From: Sanyastnella coralliicola
GTDB taxonomy: Bacteria; Bacteroidota; Bacteroidia; Flavobacteriales_D; Sanyastnellaceae
DNA: 64,000 nt
Direction of reading: 5' to 3'
Assembly: GCF_030845195.1 (NCBI RefSeq)
Contig: NZ_CP132543.1
Location: 2,745,501-2,809,500, forward strand
Part shown: in pieces, positions 40,643 to 49,507 of the stretch
How positions within the stretch are numbered: the stretch's first letter is position 1
How the letters are laid out: each line of letters begins with the position of its first letter
Made by a program: the position numbers and the translations under genes
Notes under the pieces: generated by a model
Database searches by the model: none
What the model was told of the DNA's origin: nothing
Seen by the model: the letters and a program-made list of their open reading frames with translations, nothing else

Positions 40643-40671
40643 AAAGCGGTCACAATGTGGCCGCTTTTTTT
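40643..40671 (+). terminator. Terminator after the DUF5684-like gene
   Basis: AAAGCGGTCACA-ATG-TGGCCGCTTT hairpin (one bulged position) followed by a T-run. Confidence 0.85.
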
Positions 40672-40710
40672 GCGCCTTAACTTTTGATATGTTGCTGCCA
40701 AAAAGAAAAA

Positions 40711-40765
40711 GGGCGCACATGTGCGCCCCTAATCTCTTATTCTTATTCTCATTTTTATTCTTCCT
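40711..40765 (-). repeat. Palindrome plus pyrimidine tract, copy 1 (alaS 3' end)
   Basis: GGGCGCACATGTGCGCCC (40711-40728) is a perfect 18-bp palindrome. On the minus strand it is followed by TTTTTC, so it can act as the alaS terminator. The palindrome, the following CCTAA and a TTATTCTCATT-type pyrimidine tract recur at 52667-52712, also just behind a minus-strand gene. Confidence 0.8.
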
Positions 40766-43369
40766 TTACAGGAAATTCTCAGCCTTCTTCAACGCTTCCC
40801 CAATTCCATCAGGGTTCTTTCCTCCTGCAGTTGCGAAGAATGGTTGACCACCGCCACCACCTTGAATCTCTTTGGCGAGTTCACGGATAATCTGGCCTGC
40901 GTTCATTCCCTTGTCTTTTACCAAGTCATCAGAAATGAAGACGGTAAGCGTTGTCTTTCCATCAACGTCTGAACCGAGCACTGCGAAGAGTCGCTCGTAC
41001 TCCGCACGAAGTTGGAAGGCGATGTCTTTGATCTCTGCTGCCGCAAGGTCAACCTTTTCAGCCAGGAAGTTGATTCCTTGGTTTTCGGTGATCTTACCTG
41101 CCAGCTCTTTCTTCACACCACCAGCTTTTTGCTTTTCGTGCTGCTCAAGCTTCTTGCTGAGTTCATTGTTCTTAGAAACCAAATCATTCACGGCTTTCAC
41201 CATGTCTTTTGGATTCTTCAATACCTCTTTCAACTCAGCCAAGGTGCTTAGTTGCTTGTTCAGGTAATCGGATGCTTTCTGTCCGGTGTAGGCTTCAATA
41301 CGACGAACACCTGCCGCTACTGCAGTCTCGTGGTGAATCTTGAAGTAGCCAATTGAACCGGTGGCTGGAACGTGAATTCCTCCACAAAGCTCCACAGAAG
41401 ATCCAAACTTGATCACACGAACCAAGTCTCCGTATTTCTCACCGAAGAGCATCATAGCCCCGAGGTCTTTCGCTTCGTCAATAGGTACGTTGCGACGTTC
41501 ATCAAGCTCGATGTTCTCAAGAATACGCTGGTTAACGATCGCTTCTACACGTTCCACTTCTTCATCCGATACCTTGGCGAAGTGTGAGAAGTCAAAACGA
41601 AGATGATCTGGGTGAACCAATGATCCCTTCTGTTCGACGTGCGTTCCGAGTACTTCTCTCAAGGCCTCGTGCAACAAGTGCGTTGCTGAGTGATTTCGAG
41701 CTGTGCTTGTACGACGCTTCTCATTGACAAATGCCTCAAACTCCACCTTCGGGTTCGACGGCAGCTTCTCTGTGAAGTGAACAATCAAGTTGTTCTCCTT
41801 CTTGGTGTCCATAATGTATACTTCCTCATCACCAGCGACGATCTTACCGGTATCTCCTACCTGACCTCCACTCTCTGCATAGAATGGAGTGATGTTGAAC
41901 GCCAATTGGAAACGGTCTTTTCCTTTTTGCTTTACACGGCGGTAGCGTGTAATCTTCACATGACTTTGGGTTCGATCATATCCAATGAACTCTTCGCGCT
42001 CATCTTCGTGAAGGATAACCCAGTCATCCGTTTCTACTTTTCCAGCGGCACGTGAGCGTTCTTTTTGTTTCTGAAGTTCAGCATCAAAGGCTGATTCATC
42101 AATAGAAACACCACGTTCAGAGGCGATCAAAGCCGTCAAGTCGATTGGAAAACCGTAAGTATCGTACAATTCGAAAGCTGACTTTCCATCCAGTGTGTCT
42201 CCAGAATTTGCGAAAAGCTCTTCCAGACGCTGAATTCCTTTATCCAAGGTGCGGAGGAATCCTTCTTCCTCTTCTTTAATCACTTTCGCAATAAGGTCTT
42301 TGTTCTTCTCCAATTCAGGGAAGAACTCACCCATGTGCTCAACTAGCTTCGCACTCAATTCATAAATGAACGCCTCCTTAATATCTAGGAAGCTAAATGC
42401 GTAGCGAATCGCACGACGCAAGATTCGACGAATCACATACCCTGCTCCTGAATTCGATGGAAGTTGTCCATCTGCAATAGAGAATGATACGGCGCGTAAG
42501 TGATCTGAGATCACACGCATAGCTACGTCTTGCTTGCTATCAGATTGCTGGTATTTCTTACCAGACTTTTTTTCAATTTCGTTGATGTAGTACTGGAATA
42601 CGTCGGTGTCGTAGTTCGAGGTCTTGTCTTGCAAAGCCATTGCCAGACGCTCGAGTCCCATTCCTGTATCAATATGCTTGTTCGGAAGCGGCTTCAATGA
42701 ACGATCAGCCATGCGGTTGAACTCCATGAATACCAGGTTCCAAATCTCAATCACTTGAGGGTGGTCTTGATTCACCAACTCCTTTCCAGGAGTCGCAGCG
42801 CGATCAGCATCACTGCGAAGGTCAATGTGGATCTCTGAACACGGGCCACAAGGTCCTGTCTCGCCCATTTCCCAGAAGTTATCTTTCTTGTCGCAAGCGA
42901 TGATTCGATCTTCATCAATCAACGGCTTCCAGTACGAAACTGCTTCTTCATCGGCAGGTAATGCGTCTTCTTTGTCACCTTCGAAGTAGGTAACGTAAAG
43001 ACGATCTTTATCAAGCTTGTAGTGTTCTGTCAGCAGTTCCCAAGCCCATTCGATGGCATCTTTCTTGAAGTAATCACCAAAAGACCAGTTCCCAAGCATT
43101 TCGAACATGGTGTGGTGATAGGTATCTACCCCTACTTCTTCCAAGTCATTGTGCTTACCAGACACACGCAAACATTTCTGCGTATTGGCCACACGAGGAT
43201 CCTTCACAACACTGTTTCCTAGAAACAAATCTTTGAACTGATTCATCCCCGCGTTCGTGAACATAAGCGTAGGGTCATCTTTCACCACCATCGGTGCAGA
43301 AGCCACGATTTCATGTCCTTTCGAAGCGAAGAAGTCAAAAAATACTTTGCGGATCTTAGCTGATTCCAT
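40766..43369 (-). CDS. alaS: Alanine-tRNA ligase
   Basis: Charges tRNA-Ala. 867 residues, normal length: class II catalytic core at the N-terminus ([36 protein letters not shown]), editing domain with HSATH and the partner [13 protein letters not shown], and the C-Ala domain ending [20 protein letters not shown]. Monocistronic; divergent from the M23 peptidase gene. Confidence 0.98.
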   Translation of the reverse strand: MESAKIRKVFFDFFASKGHEIVASAPMVVKDDPTLMFTNAGMNQFKDLFLGNSVVKDPRVANTQKCLRVSGKHNDLEEVGVDTYHHTMFEMLGNWSFGDYFKKDAIEWAWELLTEHYKLDKDRLYVTYFEGDKEDALPADEEAVSYWKPLIDEDRIIACDKKDNFWEMGETGPCGPCSEIHIDLRSDADRAATPGKELVNQDHPQVIEIWNLVFMEFNRMADRSLKPLPNKHIDTGMGLERLAMALQDKTSNYDTDVFQYYINEIEKKSGKKYQQSDSKQDVAMRVISDHLRAVSFSIADGQLPSNSGAGYVIRRILRRAIRYAFSFLDIKEAFIYELSAKLVEHMGEFFPELEKNKDLIAKVIKEEEEGFLRTLDKGIQRLEELFANSGDTLDGKSAFELYDTYGFPIDLTALIASERGVSIDESAFDAELQKQKERSRAAGKVETDDWVILHEDEREEFIGYDRTQSHVKITRYRRVKQKGKDRFQLAFNITPFYAESGGQVGDTGKIVAGDEEVYIMDTKKENNLIVHFTEKLPSNPKVEFEAFVNEKRRTSTARNHSATHLLHEALREVLGTHVEQKGSLVHPDHLRFDFSHFAKVSDEEVERVEAIVNQRILENIELDERRNVPIDEAKDLGAMMLFGEKYGDLVRVIKFGSSVELCGGIHVPATGSIGYFKIHHETAVAAGVRRIEAYTGQKASDYLNKQLSTLAELKEVLKNPKDMVKAVNDLVSKNNELSKKLEQHEKQKAGGVKKELAGKITENQGINFLAEKVDLAAAEIKDIAFQLRAEYERLFAVLGSDVDGKTTLTVFISDDLVKDKGMNAGQIIRELAKEIQGGGGGQPFFATAGGKNPDGIGEALKKAENFL

Positions 43370-43438
43370 CTATGTAAGGCTTTGAACGAATTCTCTAAAT
43401 GCTTGTTAAACCCACGTCACACGGGGTATTCCAGATTG

Positions 43439-43446
43439 CAAAAGTA
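43439..43446 (-). promoter_or_regulatory. Possible -7 box of alaS
   Basis: TACTTTTG on the minus strand, about 69 bases before the alaS ATG. No convincing -33. It faces TACTTTCG of the divergent M23 peptidase gene. Confidence 0.4.
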
Positions 43447-43458
43447 GATTAATTCTGT

Positions 43459-43466
43459 TACTTTCG
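43459..43466 (+). promoter_or_regulatory. Possible -7 box of the M23 peptidase gene
   Basis: TACTTTCG on the plus strand, 31 bases before the ATG at 43498. No clear -33. Confidence 0.4.
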
Positions 43467-43497
43467 TCCGACTTTATTTGAGACCCTCTCTCTATCC

Positions 43498-44469
43498 ATG
43501 GCTCGCTATAGATATCGATACAATCCCGAACAGTTACAGTACGAAAAAGTACCCTACACTTGGAGTGACTACCTCATCCTAGGTGTGAAGTGGGTTGGCT
43601 TTGCTGGTGTGGTGGCTTTTGCATCGATTTACATCTTCAATTCATACTTCGAAAGTCCGAAGCAACGCGCTTTGGAACGTGAAGTTGAATACCTCGAAGG
43701 TCAGCTAGCTATTATGGGAAGTGAGCTGGAGAAGGTTGATCACGTACTGAGCGAAATCGCAGAACGTGATGACAACATCTACCGAAACATCTTTGGTACT
43801 GAACCTTTTCCTGAGCATCTAAGACAACCAGGTGTGGGTGGTACAGACCGTATGCGTGATTTGCGCGGTTTTGATCATTCTCAAACCATCATTCAAACAC
43901 GTGAACGACTTTCGAAGATCCAGCGCAAGTTGGTGGCGCAAAGCAAGTCTTTTGATGAGTTGTTTTCGCTAGCGCGGAATAAAGAAGAGATGTTGGCTTC
44001 GATCCCTGCTATCCAGCCGGTAAGAAACGAAGACCTCACACGCGTAGCGAGTGGATATGGATACCGTATTCACCCGATCTACAAAGTGCGTAAGCTTCAC
44101 ACCGGAATGGATTTTACTGCACCCACAGGAACTGACATCTTCGCTACTGGAGATGGAGTTGTAGTGCGCGTTCAAAGTAAGCGCAATGGCTATGGTAAGA
44201 ACGTTGTTATCAAACACGGATTTGGTTACGAAACGCTCTACGCTCACATGAGTAAAATCAATGTGAAGGAAGGCCAAAAAGTAAAGCGTGGTGAAGTCAT
44301 TGGATTGATTGGAAACACAGGAACCTCAGTGGGGCCACACTTGCACTACGAAGTCATCAAAGACGGAACAAAGGTAAACCCTGCGTATTTCTACTTCAAT
44401 GACCTGTCTCCAGAACAATTCGAGCAGTTATTGGAACGTTCTTCTACAGGTAATCAGTCGTTCGACTGA
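43498..44469 (+). CDS. M23 (LytM) peptidase, membrane-anchored
   Basis: Peptidoglycan endopeptidase or divisome-type hydrolase activator. 323 residues: a cytoplasmic basic start, one transmembrane helix (about 28-50), a coiled coil (about 55-85 and 130-160) and a C-terminal LytM domain. Zinc and catalytic motifs are present: LHTGMDFTAP, HMSK and GPHLHYEV, so it should be active rather than degenerate. A MerR-like regulator follows by 23 bases. Confidence 0.92.
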   Translation: MARYRYRYNPEQLQYEKVPYTWSDYLILGVKWVGFAGVVAFASIYIFNSYFESPKQRALEREVEYLEGQLAIMGSELEKVDHVLSEIAERDDNIYRNIFGTEPFPEHLRQPGVGGTDRMRDLRGFDHSQTIIQTRERLSKIQRKLVAQSKSFDELFSLARNKEEMLASIPAIQPVRNEDLTRVASGYGYRIHPIYKVRKLHTGMDFTAPTGTDIFATGDGVVVRVQSKRNGYGKNVVIKHGFGYETLYAHMSKINVKEGQKVKRGEVIGLIGNTGTSVGPHLHYEVIKDGTKVNPAYFYFNDLSPEQFEQLLERSSTGNQSFD

Positions 44470-44492
44470 TCTATCCTTTGTATCTTAGGTTA

Positions 44493-44828
44493 ATGCCGTA
44501 TCGGGAAAAAGAAATAGAGAAGCAGTATTTCACCATTTCAGAAGTAGCTGGAATGTTTGATGTTAATGCCTCCTTGATTCGATTTTGGGAACGAGAGTTC
44601 GACGCTATCAAACCCAAAAAGAACAAGAAAGGCAATCGTCTCTTCACGCGTAAAGACCTGGAGACGATCCGCACCATCCATCATTTGGTTAAGGAGCGTG
44701 GCTTCACCTTAGAAGGCGCCCGAAAGCATCTCAAAGCAAAACCAAAAGAAGCGGATCGCGATGCTGAAGTAGCAGGTCGCCTCCAGCAAATCCGTGCCTT
44801 CCTGATCGAATTGAAGGAGCAGCTTTAA
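44493..44828 (+). CDS. MerR-type helix-turn-helix regulator
   Basis: DNA-binding protein of 111 residues from ATG 44493 (MPYREKEIEK). HTH YFTISEVAGMFDVNASLIRF, wing WEREFDAIKPKKNKKGNRLF and MerR helix RTIHHLVKERGFTLEGARKH. Only a short C-terminal helix follows, with no ligand-binding domain. This compact form is common in Bacteroidota next to M23 peptidase genes. TAATG overlap with the next gene. Confidence 0.9.
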   Translation: MPYREKEIEKQYFTISEVAGMFDVNASLIRFWEREFDAIKPKKNKKGNRLFTRKDLETIRTIHHLVKERGFTLEGARKHLKAKPKEADRDAEVAGRLQQIRAFLIELKEQL

Positions 44829-45079
44829 TGTCAAAACAGCTCTTACGGTTTCTTCTTCTCTCCAATTTAGTAGTGCTCATCATCTTCACGTTAACTTGGA
44901 TAGAAAAAAGCGGTGGCTTGAAAACCATGAATATCATGGGCATCAACTGGAGTTCTCCTGTGCTCATAGGCATGCTCCCTTTCCTTTTTTCATTCATCTA
45001 CCTCCTGTTCCTTAATGCGAGACACACGAAAGCTAAAAAACAAAAACTGGGCTCGCTCGATGAAGAAATGATTCAATAA
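44828..45079 (+). CDS. Small two-helix membrane protein
   Basis: 83 residues with hydrophobic helices at about 7-23 (FLLLSNLVVLIIFTLTW) and 41-60, then a basic tail. Start ATG shares its A with the stop of the regulator gene, indicating translational coupling. No recognised family; probably an operon partner of unknown role. Confidence 0.6.
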   Translation: MSKQLLRFLLLSNLVVLIIFTLTWIEKSGGLKTMNIMGINWSSPVLIGMLPFLFSFIYLLFLNARHTKAKKQKLGSLDEEMIQ

Positions 45080-45115
45080 GCACATGACATGAATGAAGTT
45101 GAAGCCATGTTAAAT

Positions 45116-45268
45116 GGGACTTTAACTACTGAAGCAATTGTCCCCCTTTGTCCCTCTCCCACGGGACTTGGGCCTTATCATCTTGTCCCTTTGGATACGG
45201 GACAAATGGGACTTTCGATTTAGAGGTTTGTCCCTTTGACCTGTCCCTTCATATGTCCCATTAGTCCC
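45116..45268. repeat. Cluster of eleven GGGAC/GTCCC motifs
   Basis: GGGAC occurs at 45116, 45163, 45199 and 45208. GTCCC occurs at 45140, 45150, 45185, 45230, 45243, 45255 and 45264. Flanks are often TTT or AT (TTTGTCCC, AATGGGAC), with spacings of 9-13 in the denser parts. The cluster fills nearly the whole 197-base gap between the small membrane protein and the T9SS gene. No gene or clear terminator is seen in the gap. Confidence 0.75.
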
Positions 45269-45276
45269 CTCAAATT

Positions 45277-46503
45277 CTATCGGAAGACAGCGAACCTAAA
45301 CGCTTCGATTCCATCTGTCACGAAGTAAAGGCCCGGTTGCAGTTGATTCAGGTCAAATTGGAACTGCCCACTGATCGTGTTTCTGTATTCAAGTTTACCG
45401 TCAATCCGAAAAAGAGAGATATCAACCGGACGTGTACTAGTAATCAGTAACGATTGATTGCTAATACTGAATTGAGTCTTAGCACCTAATTTCGGTTCCC
45501 AAAACAATATTGGACCTCTGTCTACGATGCCATCCGTATTCACTTCGGAAATACGCACATAGGTAGGACTTAGCGGTAAAGAAAGGGCGAAATCATATAC
45601 ACGCTGAATAGAAGAATTACCATTGGAATGTTCGGTCCCTTCATATTTCCAAGCCAACATATCCTGAGAAGTTTCAACGATGAAATGACTGCTATTCAAC
45701 TCATTCAAGGTTGTCCATTGTACGTTCAGACCATGTTCCTTTTCTGAAATCGAACTCGGTCCCCACGAAACATCGAGCAACATGTTGAGAGGAAATAAAC
45801 TGACATTGTCTACGAATACATAGGACAAACTGAAATTTCCAGGATTTCCAATATCAACAAAGTTCAGCTGGTTGTCGGCTGAAAAATTTCCGAAGGTGAG
45901 GTACTCATAGGGTTGATCCGCAATGAAATCAAAGGTATATGTTTGCCATGTGTCAAAGTCAATGACATCTGGAACTATAAACTGCGGAGAGGCATTAATC
46001 AGACAATTACATCCATCGGCTTGAAGCACTTGGTTTTGTGAAAGTAGGATACCAAAACCATCGTGTGCCACAGCGTCTACATTGCTAATCCCCTTGGTAA
46101 TATCTATCGAGACCTGATACATTTCTCCCACCACAAGTGGGCATTCTAATTCAATAGCAATGTACTCACGGGCGTTATTGATAAAAGAAATGTAGCCCGC
46201 TAACCCCATCACTGCGTTTCCTGAAGAAGGATTTAAGGCAGCGAAATAATTTGATGGTAAAGACGAAAAAGGGTCAGTGCCACTCTGATGGAAATAATCT
46301 GGAGTTCCATTACTCGAATTACACTGAGAGCCATTCGATGCATTGGTCCATCCTACTGCCAGATTCCAGTCACAATCGTCATCTGGCAATTGAGTGAAAT
46401 CTTCAAATCCACCATTTGGGACCAGCTCGTCACAGAGCTGCCCCCATCCAAAAGTGCCGTGACAAATTGCAAATACCAGAAATACACTGCTCCATTTCAA
46501 CAT
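45277..46503 (-). CDS. T9SS-exported protein with N-terminal beta-sandwich
   Basis: 408 residues: signal peptide MLKWSSVFLVFAICHGTFGW, then LVPNGGFEDFTQLPDDDCDW and CDCNCL-type cysteines in a jelly-roll-like domain (about 22-235; similar domains occur in gliding-associated and adhesin proteins). A fibronectin-like strand region LNVQWTTLNELNSSHFIVET precedes a sorting domain ending GLYFVTDGIEAFRFAVFR. The DNA appears more AT-rich than its neighbours by eye. Function unknown. Confidence 0.78.
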   Translation of the reverse strand: MLKWSSVFLVFAICHGTFGWGQLCDELVPNGGFEDFTQLPDDDCDWNLAVGWTNASNGSQCNSSNGTPDYFHQSGTDPFSSLPSNYFAALNPSSGNAVMGLAGYISFINNAREYIAIELECPLVVGEMYQVSIDITKGISNVDAVAHDGFGILLSQNQVLQADGCNCLINASPQFIVPDVIDFDTWQTYTFDFIADQPYEYLTFGNFSADNQLNFVDIGNPGNFSLSYVFVDNVSLFPLNMLLDVSWGPSSISEKEHGLNVQWTTLNELNSSHFIVETSQDMLAWKYEGTEHSNGNSSIQRVYDFALSLPLSPTYVRISEVNTDGIVDRGPILFWEPKLGAKTQFSISNQSLLITSTRPVDISLFRIDGKLEYRNTISGQFQFDLNQLQPGLYFVTDGIEAFRFAVFR

Positions 46504-46667
46504 GAAATCATAACCTCTGATGCCAAGCTGAGGTTCACCAAAAACGTATTGATAACATTGTGAGATTCAAATCATCACATAGACAGGTACAGTGATCATA
46601 TGATTGAATCGAACAAAACTATGGTTGGTGGCGGTTATTCTAGTGCAGTCCCTAATCAACCTTCACC

Positions 46668-47309
46668 ATGTCTCGCCTTACTTACGATCACCGACGCGTT
46701 CTGAACTTCACCGATGCCGTCTTCTCGATTGCCTTAACGCTCCTCATCCTCGAGGTGAACATTCCTTCTGCTGAAGCCTTTCACCGGACTTCCTTCTGGG
46801 ATATCATCGCAAGTATTCAACTTGAACTCATCGGCTTCATAGTCAGCTTCTTTGTGATTGCGCTATACTGGGTAGCTCACTTGAGAATAGGTAAATACGT
46901 GGAAGAGATTGATCACCCGCTGTTGTGGCGACATATCCTTTTGCTTTTCTTCGTTGTTCTCCTTCCCTTCTCTACCGCGTTCTATGTGACAGGCTTTGCC
47001 ACCGCAGGTCCGTTCATGCTCTACTGCACCAACCTCGCCATGATCGGACTACTCCATTTGCTCATCGTCAAGAAGGTGACGTCACAATCAGCGATGGAAG
47101 AGCTCACCGTCAAATATGAAATGACCCGAGCCTACGTAGCCCTAGCAGTCTTCGTGTTCACCGGATTGTTATCCATGGCCCTCCCCTTCTGGTCACGCTT
47201 CGGATTCGGATTGGTGTTCATTCTTCAACCCATCTTTACCAAAAGGTTGAAGAGGAAGAAGGAGAAGGAGAAGGAGAAGGAGAAGGAGAAGGAGAATGAA
47301 AGGAAATAA
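46668..47309 (+). CDS. TMEM175-like (DUF1211) potassium channel protein
   Basis: Six-helix membrane protein of 213 residues. The first helix carries RxxxFTD (Arg10, Phe14-Asp16), matching the RxxxFSD pore motif of bacterial TMEM175 channels that conduct potassium. Ends in a run of alternating Lys-Glu pairs encoded by six tandem GGAGAA units (47261-47296), finishing ENERK. Transcribed alone. Channel activity is inferred from the family. Confidence 0.8.
   Translation: MSRLTYDHRRVLNFTDAVFSIALTLLILEVNIPSAEAFHRTSFWDIIASIQLELIGFIVSFFVIALYWVAHLRIGKYVEEIDHPLLWRHILLLFFVVLLPFSTAFYVTGFATAGPFMLYCTNLAMIGLLHLLIVKKVTSQSAMEELTVKYEMTRAYVALAVFVFTGLLSMALPFWSRFGFGLVFILQPIFTKRLKRKKEKEKEKEKEKENERK
47261..47296 (+). 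repeat. Hexamer repeat GGAGAA x6 inside the channel gene
   Basis: Six exact GGAGAA units after a degenerate GAGGAAGAA start. Unit length is a multiple of three, so gain or loss changes the number of Lys-Glu pairs in the cytoplasmic tail without shifting the frame. Confidence 0.9.
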
Positions 47310-47416
47310 AGAAAAAGAATCGTGTGTAATTCTTAAACAGCAATCTGGCATTGAACCACATAAAGCCTGGATGTACTGTCTTTACTTGACGTGTGAATAA
47401 GCAAGCGCGCTCATCA

Positions 47417-47911
47417 CTAAAACTTCTTGGTATACTCTAAAAATAGCGGACCCTCAGGCATAGAATCTATAGACCAAAGCCTCATGTGTACATAATCAAT
47501 ATTAAATGAAACTTCTTGGTTGCGGCGACTTCGGTTTATCAATGTTAAGGTATCAAGTGAGATAGAGTAAATACCAGTATCCAAAACTCCTGGAGATATC
47601 GTTCCAGGACTTCGTACTTTAGTCATATAAAATATGGAGTCCGAGACTATCCTAATTTCCATCGCTAAATAGGATTGATAGAGCTCTTCAATTCTCAAGC
47701 TAACGCCGGTTGTATCGACCTGACCAGAATCGAATTCCTCCAATAGTTTGAGTATAAACGACTCCGTTAGCTCTATAGCATCTCTATGAAAAACTGTATC
47801 GTTATCTACCGATAGCACATTCAGATTCCAAGTGCCTCTCAGTTCTATTGGAGAGTCCTTCACTTGTTGAACTGCAAATAAACCGACGACCAAGAGATAC
47901 AAATACTTCAT
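47417..47911 (-). CDS. Hypothetical exported protein
   Basis: 164 residues: short signal peptide MKYLYLLVVGLFAVQQV, then IELRGTWNLNVLSVDNDTVF, which resembles the first strand of lipocalin-like domains found in Bacteroidota. No cysteine after the signal, so not a lipoprotein. The DNA looks AT-richer than hldD next to it. Family not identified. Confidence 0.6.
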   Translation of the reverse strand: MKYLYLLVVGLFAVQQVKDSPIELRGTWNLNVLSVDNDTVFHRDAIELTESFILKLLEEFDSGQVDTTGVSLRIEELYQSYLAMEIRIVSDSIFYMTKVRSPGTISPGVLDTGIYSISLDTLTLINRSRRNQEVSFNIDYVHMRLWSIDSMPEGPLFLEYTKKF

Positions 47912-47919
47912 AACACTAT

Positions 47920-47947
47920 CGCCTAACGCCTATCGCCTAAAGCCTAG
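47920..47947. repeat. Short heptamer repeat CGCCTAA x4 (degenerate)
   Basis: Units CGCCTAA, CGCCTAT, CGCCTAA and AGCCTAG lie back to back. The last unit contains the hldD stop codon. Same 7-base period as the longer GGTTGAC array at 52547. Confidence 0.7.
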
Positions 47948-48909
47948 AGGTAACGCGTCTCCACCAAATACCCCTTCACATAATCCTCAATCCCATCCTC
48001 GAGACTTGTGAACTCGTGCGGATAACCAATGGAGTGAAGCTTCGACATATTCGCTTCTGTGAAGTACTGGTACTTATCGCGAATGTCAGCTGGGGTGTCG
48101 ATGAAGCCGATGTCTTCAGGCTTGTCTAGCGCAGCGAAAACACCTTTTGCTAGATCCAAGAAAGTTCGAGCTTTCCCCGAACCTAGGTTGTAGAGTCCGC
48201 TGTCTTTACGGTGATGCATGAGGAAGTAGCACACCTTAGCTACATCTTTCACATACACGAAATCGCGTTGCTGATGTCCGTTCTCGTAGTCATCTCGGTG
48301 ACTGCGGAAGAGTTTCATCGCATTCGTCTTCGTGATTTGATTGTAGGCATGGAAGACCACGCTGGCCATTCTGCCCTTGTGGTACTCATTAGGTCCGTAC
48401 ACATTGAAGAACTTCAAGCCAGCCCAGAAGTAAGGCTGCTTCTCTTGCGCTAATGCCCACTTGTCGAATTCATTCTTAGAATCACCATACGGGTTTAACG
48501 GAACGAGCTTGTTCACGACTTCATGGTTGTCATCATAACCATGCTCTCCACCACCATAAGTAGCAGCCGATGAAGCGTAAACTAGAGGAATACCATACTC
48601 CACGCAGAGGTTCCAGATCTTCTTTGTGTAGTTGAAGTTGAGATGATCAAAAATCGATTTATCAAACTCGGTGGTGTCAGTACGAGCTCCAAGGTGGAAG
48701 ATGAATTGTACTTGATTCTCGTTCTCTTCCAGCCACGCTGGGAATAGCTCACGGTCAATTAAAATGTTGTACTTCTTCCCTTCGAAGTTGGCCTTTTTCG
48801 ACTCATGAGAGAAATCATCTACTAAGACGAGATCGTTATAACCTTCCTCGTTTAACTTTGCGACTAGGCAACTTGCAATAAAGCCTGCTGCTCCCGTGAT
48901 AATGATCAT
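47944..48909 (-). CDS. hldD: ADP-glycero-manno-heptose 6-epimerase
   Basis: Makes the L-glycero-D-manno-heptose donor for the inner core of lipopolysaccharide. 321 residues; short-chain dehydrogenase fold with nucleotide-binding GAAGFIAS (second-position Ala replaces the usual Gly in GxxGxxG), HLGARTDTTEFD, YASSAATYGGGEHG and the Tyr-Lys pair in PYGDSKNEFDKW, then FNVYGPNEYHKGRMASVVFH. Other heptose genes are not nearby. Divergent from queD. Confidence 0.95.
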   Translation of the reverse strand: MIIITGAAGFIASCLVAKLNEEGYNDLVLVDDFSHESKKANFEGKKYNILIDRELFPAWLEENENQVQFIFHLGARTDTTEFDKSIFDHLNFNYTKKIWNLCVEYGIPLVYASSAATYGGGEHGYDDNHEVVNKLVPLNPYGDSKNEFDKWALAQEKQPYFWAGLKFFNVYGPNEYHKGRMASVVFHAYNQITKTNAMKLFRSHRDDYENGHQQRDFVYVKDVAKVCYFLMHHRKDSGLYNLGSGKARTFLDLAKGVFAALDKPEDIGFIDTPADIRDKYQYFTEANMSKLHSIGYPHEFTSLEDGIEDYVKGYLVETRYL

Positions 48910-48990
48910 GCTTTTCTACTTTGTGCGAACAAAATGCTCGACAAAGGTATTGTAAAAGCCCGAGGATACGGGGAACGAAAAAAGAAACAC

Positions 48991-49413
48991 ATGAGCGTAG
49001 TATACGTCACACGTCGAGAACGATTTAACGCAGCACACAAGCTGTGGAATGACAGTTGGTCTAAAGAGAAGAACCTAGAAGTGTTCGGCAAATGTGCCAA
49101 CCCAAATTGGCACGGACACAACTACGAACTCCACGTAACGATCAAGGGAACTCCAAGTGCAGACACTGGATACTGCATGGACCTCAAAGATTTAAAGGAA
49201 ATCATCAACGAAAAAGTAGTTGAGCCGTTGGATCACAAGAACATCAACCTTGATGTTCCATTCATGGCAGGAAAGATGTCTTCGACAGAGAACATCATCA
49301 TCGCTATCTGGGAACAGCTAGAAGGTCCGATCAGTGAAACGGGATGTGCGCTACATAAACTCAGACTCTACGAAACGGAGAATAACTACGCTGACTACTA
49401 CGGCGGAGAATAA
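48991..49413 (+). CDS. queD: 6-carboxytetrahydropterin synthase (QueD/PTPS family)
   Basis: Converts dihydroneopterin triphosphate to carboxytetrahydropterin in queuosine synthesis. 140 residues from ATG 48991 (MSVVYVTRRERFNAAHKLWN); an upstream ATG at 48934 would add 19 basic residues and is less likely. Zinc ligands His16, His41 and His43 (WHGHNY) and catalytic Cys35 (GKCANPN) are present. Homologues with this sequence style are also annotated as 6-pyruvoyl tetrahydropterin synthase. Other queuosine genes are absent from the window. Confidence 0.88.
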   Translation: MSVVYVTRRERFNAAHKLWNDSWSKEKNLEVFGKCANPNWHGHNYELHVTIKGTPSADTGYCMDLKDLKEIINEKVVEPLDHKNINLDVPFMAGKMSSTENIIIAIWEQLEGPISETGCALHKLRLYETENNYADYYGGE

Positions 49414-49454
49414 TTCGTTCGACAGAACCCACACGACCTGAAGTTTACCCCAAT

Positions 49455-49491
49455 AAAAATCCCGATCCGTTGCCGGATCGGGATTCTTTTT
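49455..49491. terminator. Bidirectional terminator between queD and the PAD-like gene
   Basis: AAAAATCCCGATCCG-TTGC-CGGATCGGGATTCTTTTT, an almost perfect 14-bp stem with A and T runs on either side. It serves both convergent genes. Confidence 0.92.
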
Positions 49492-49507
49492 ATGTCTTAA
49501 ATCGTGC

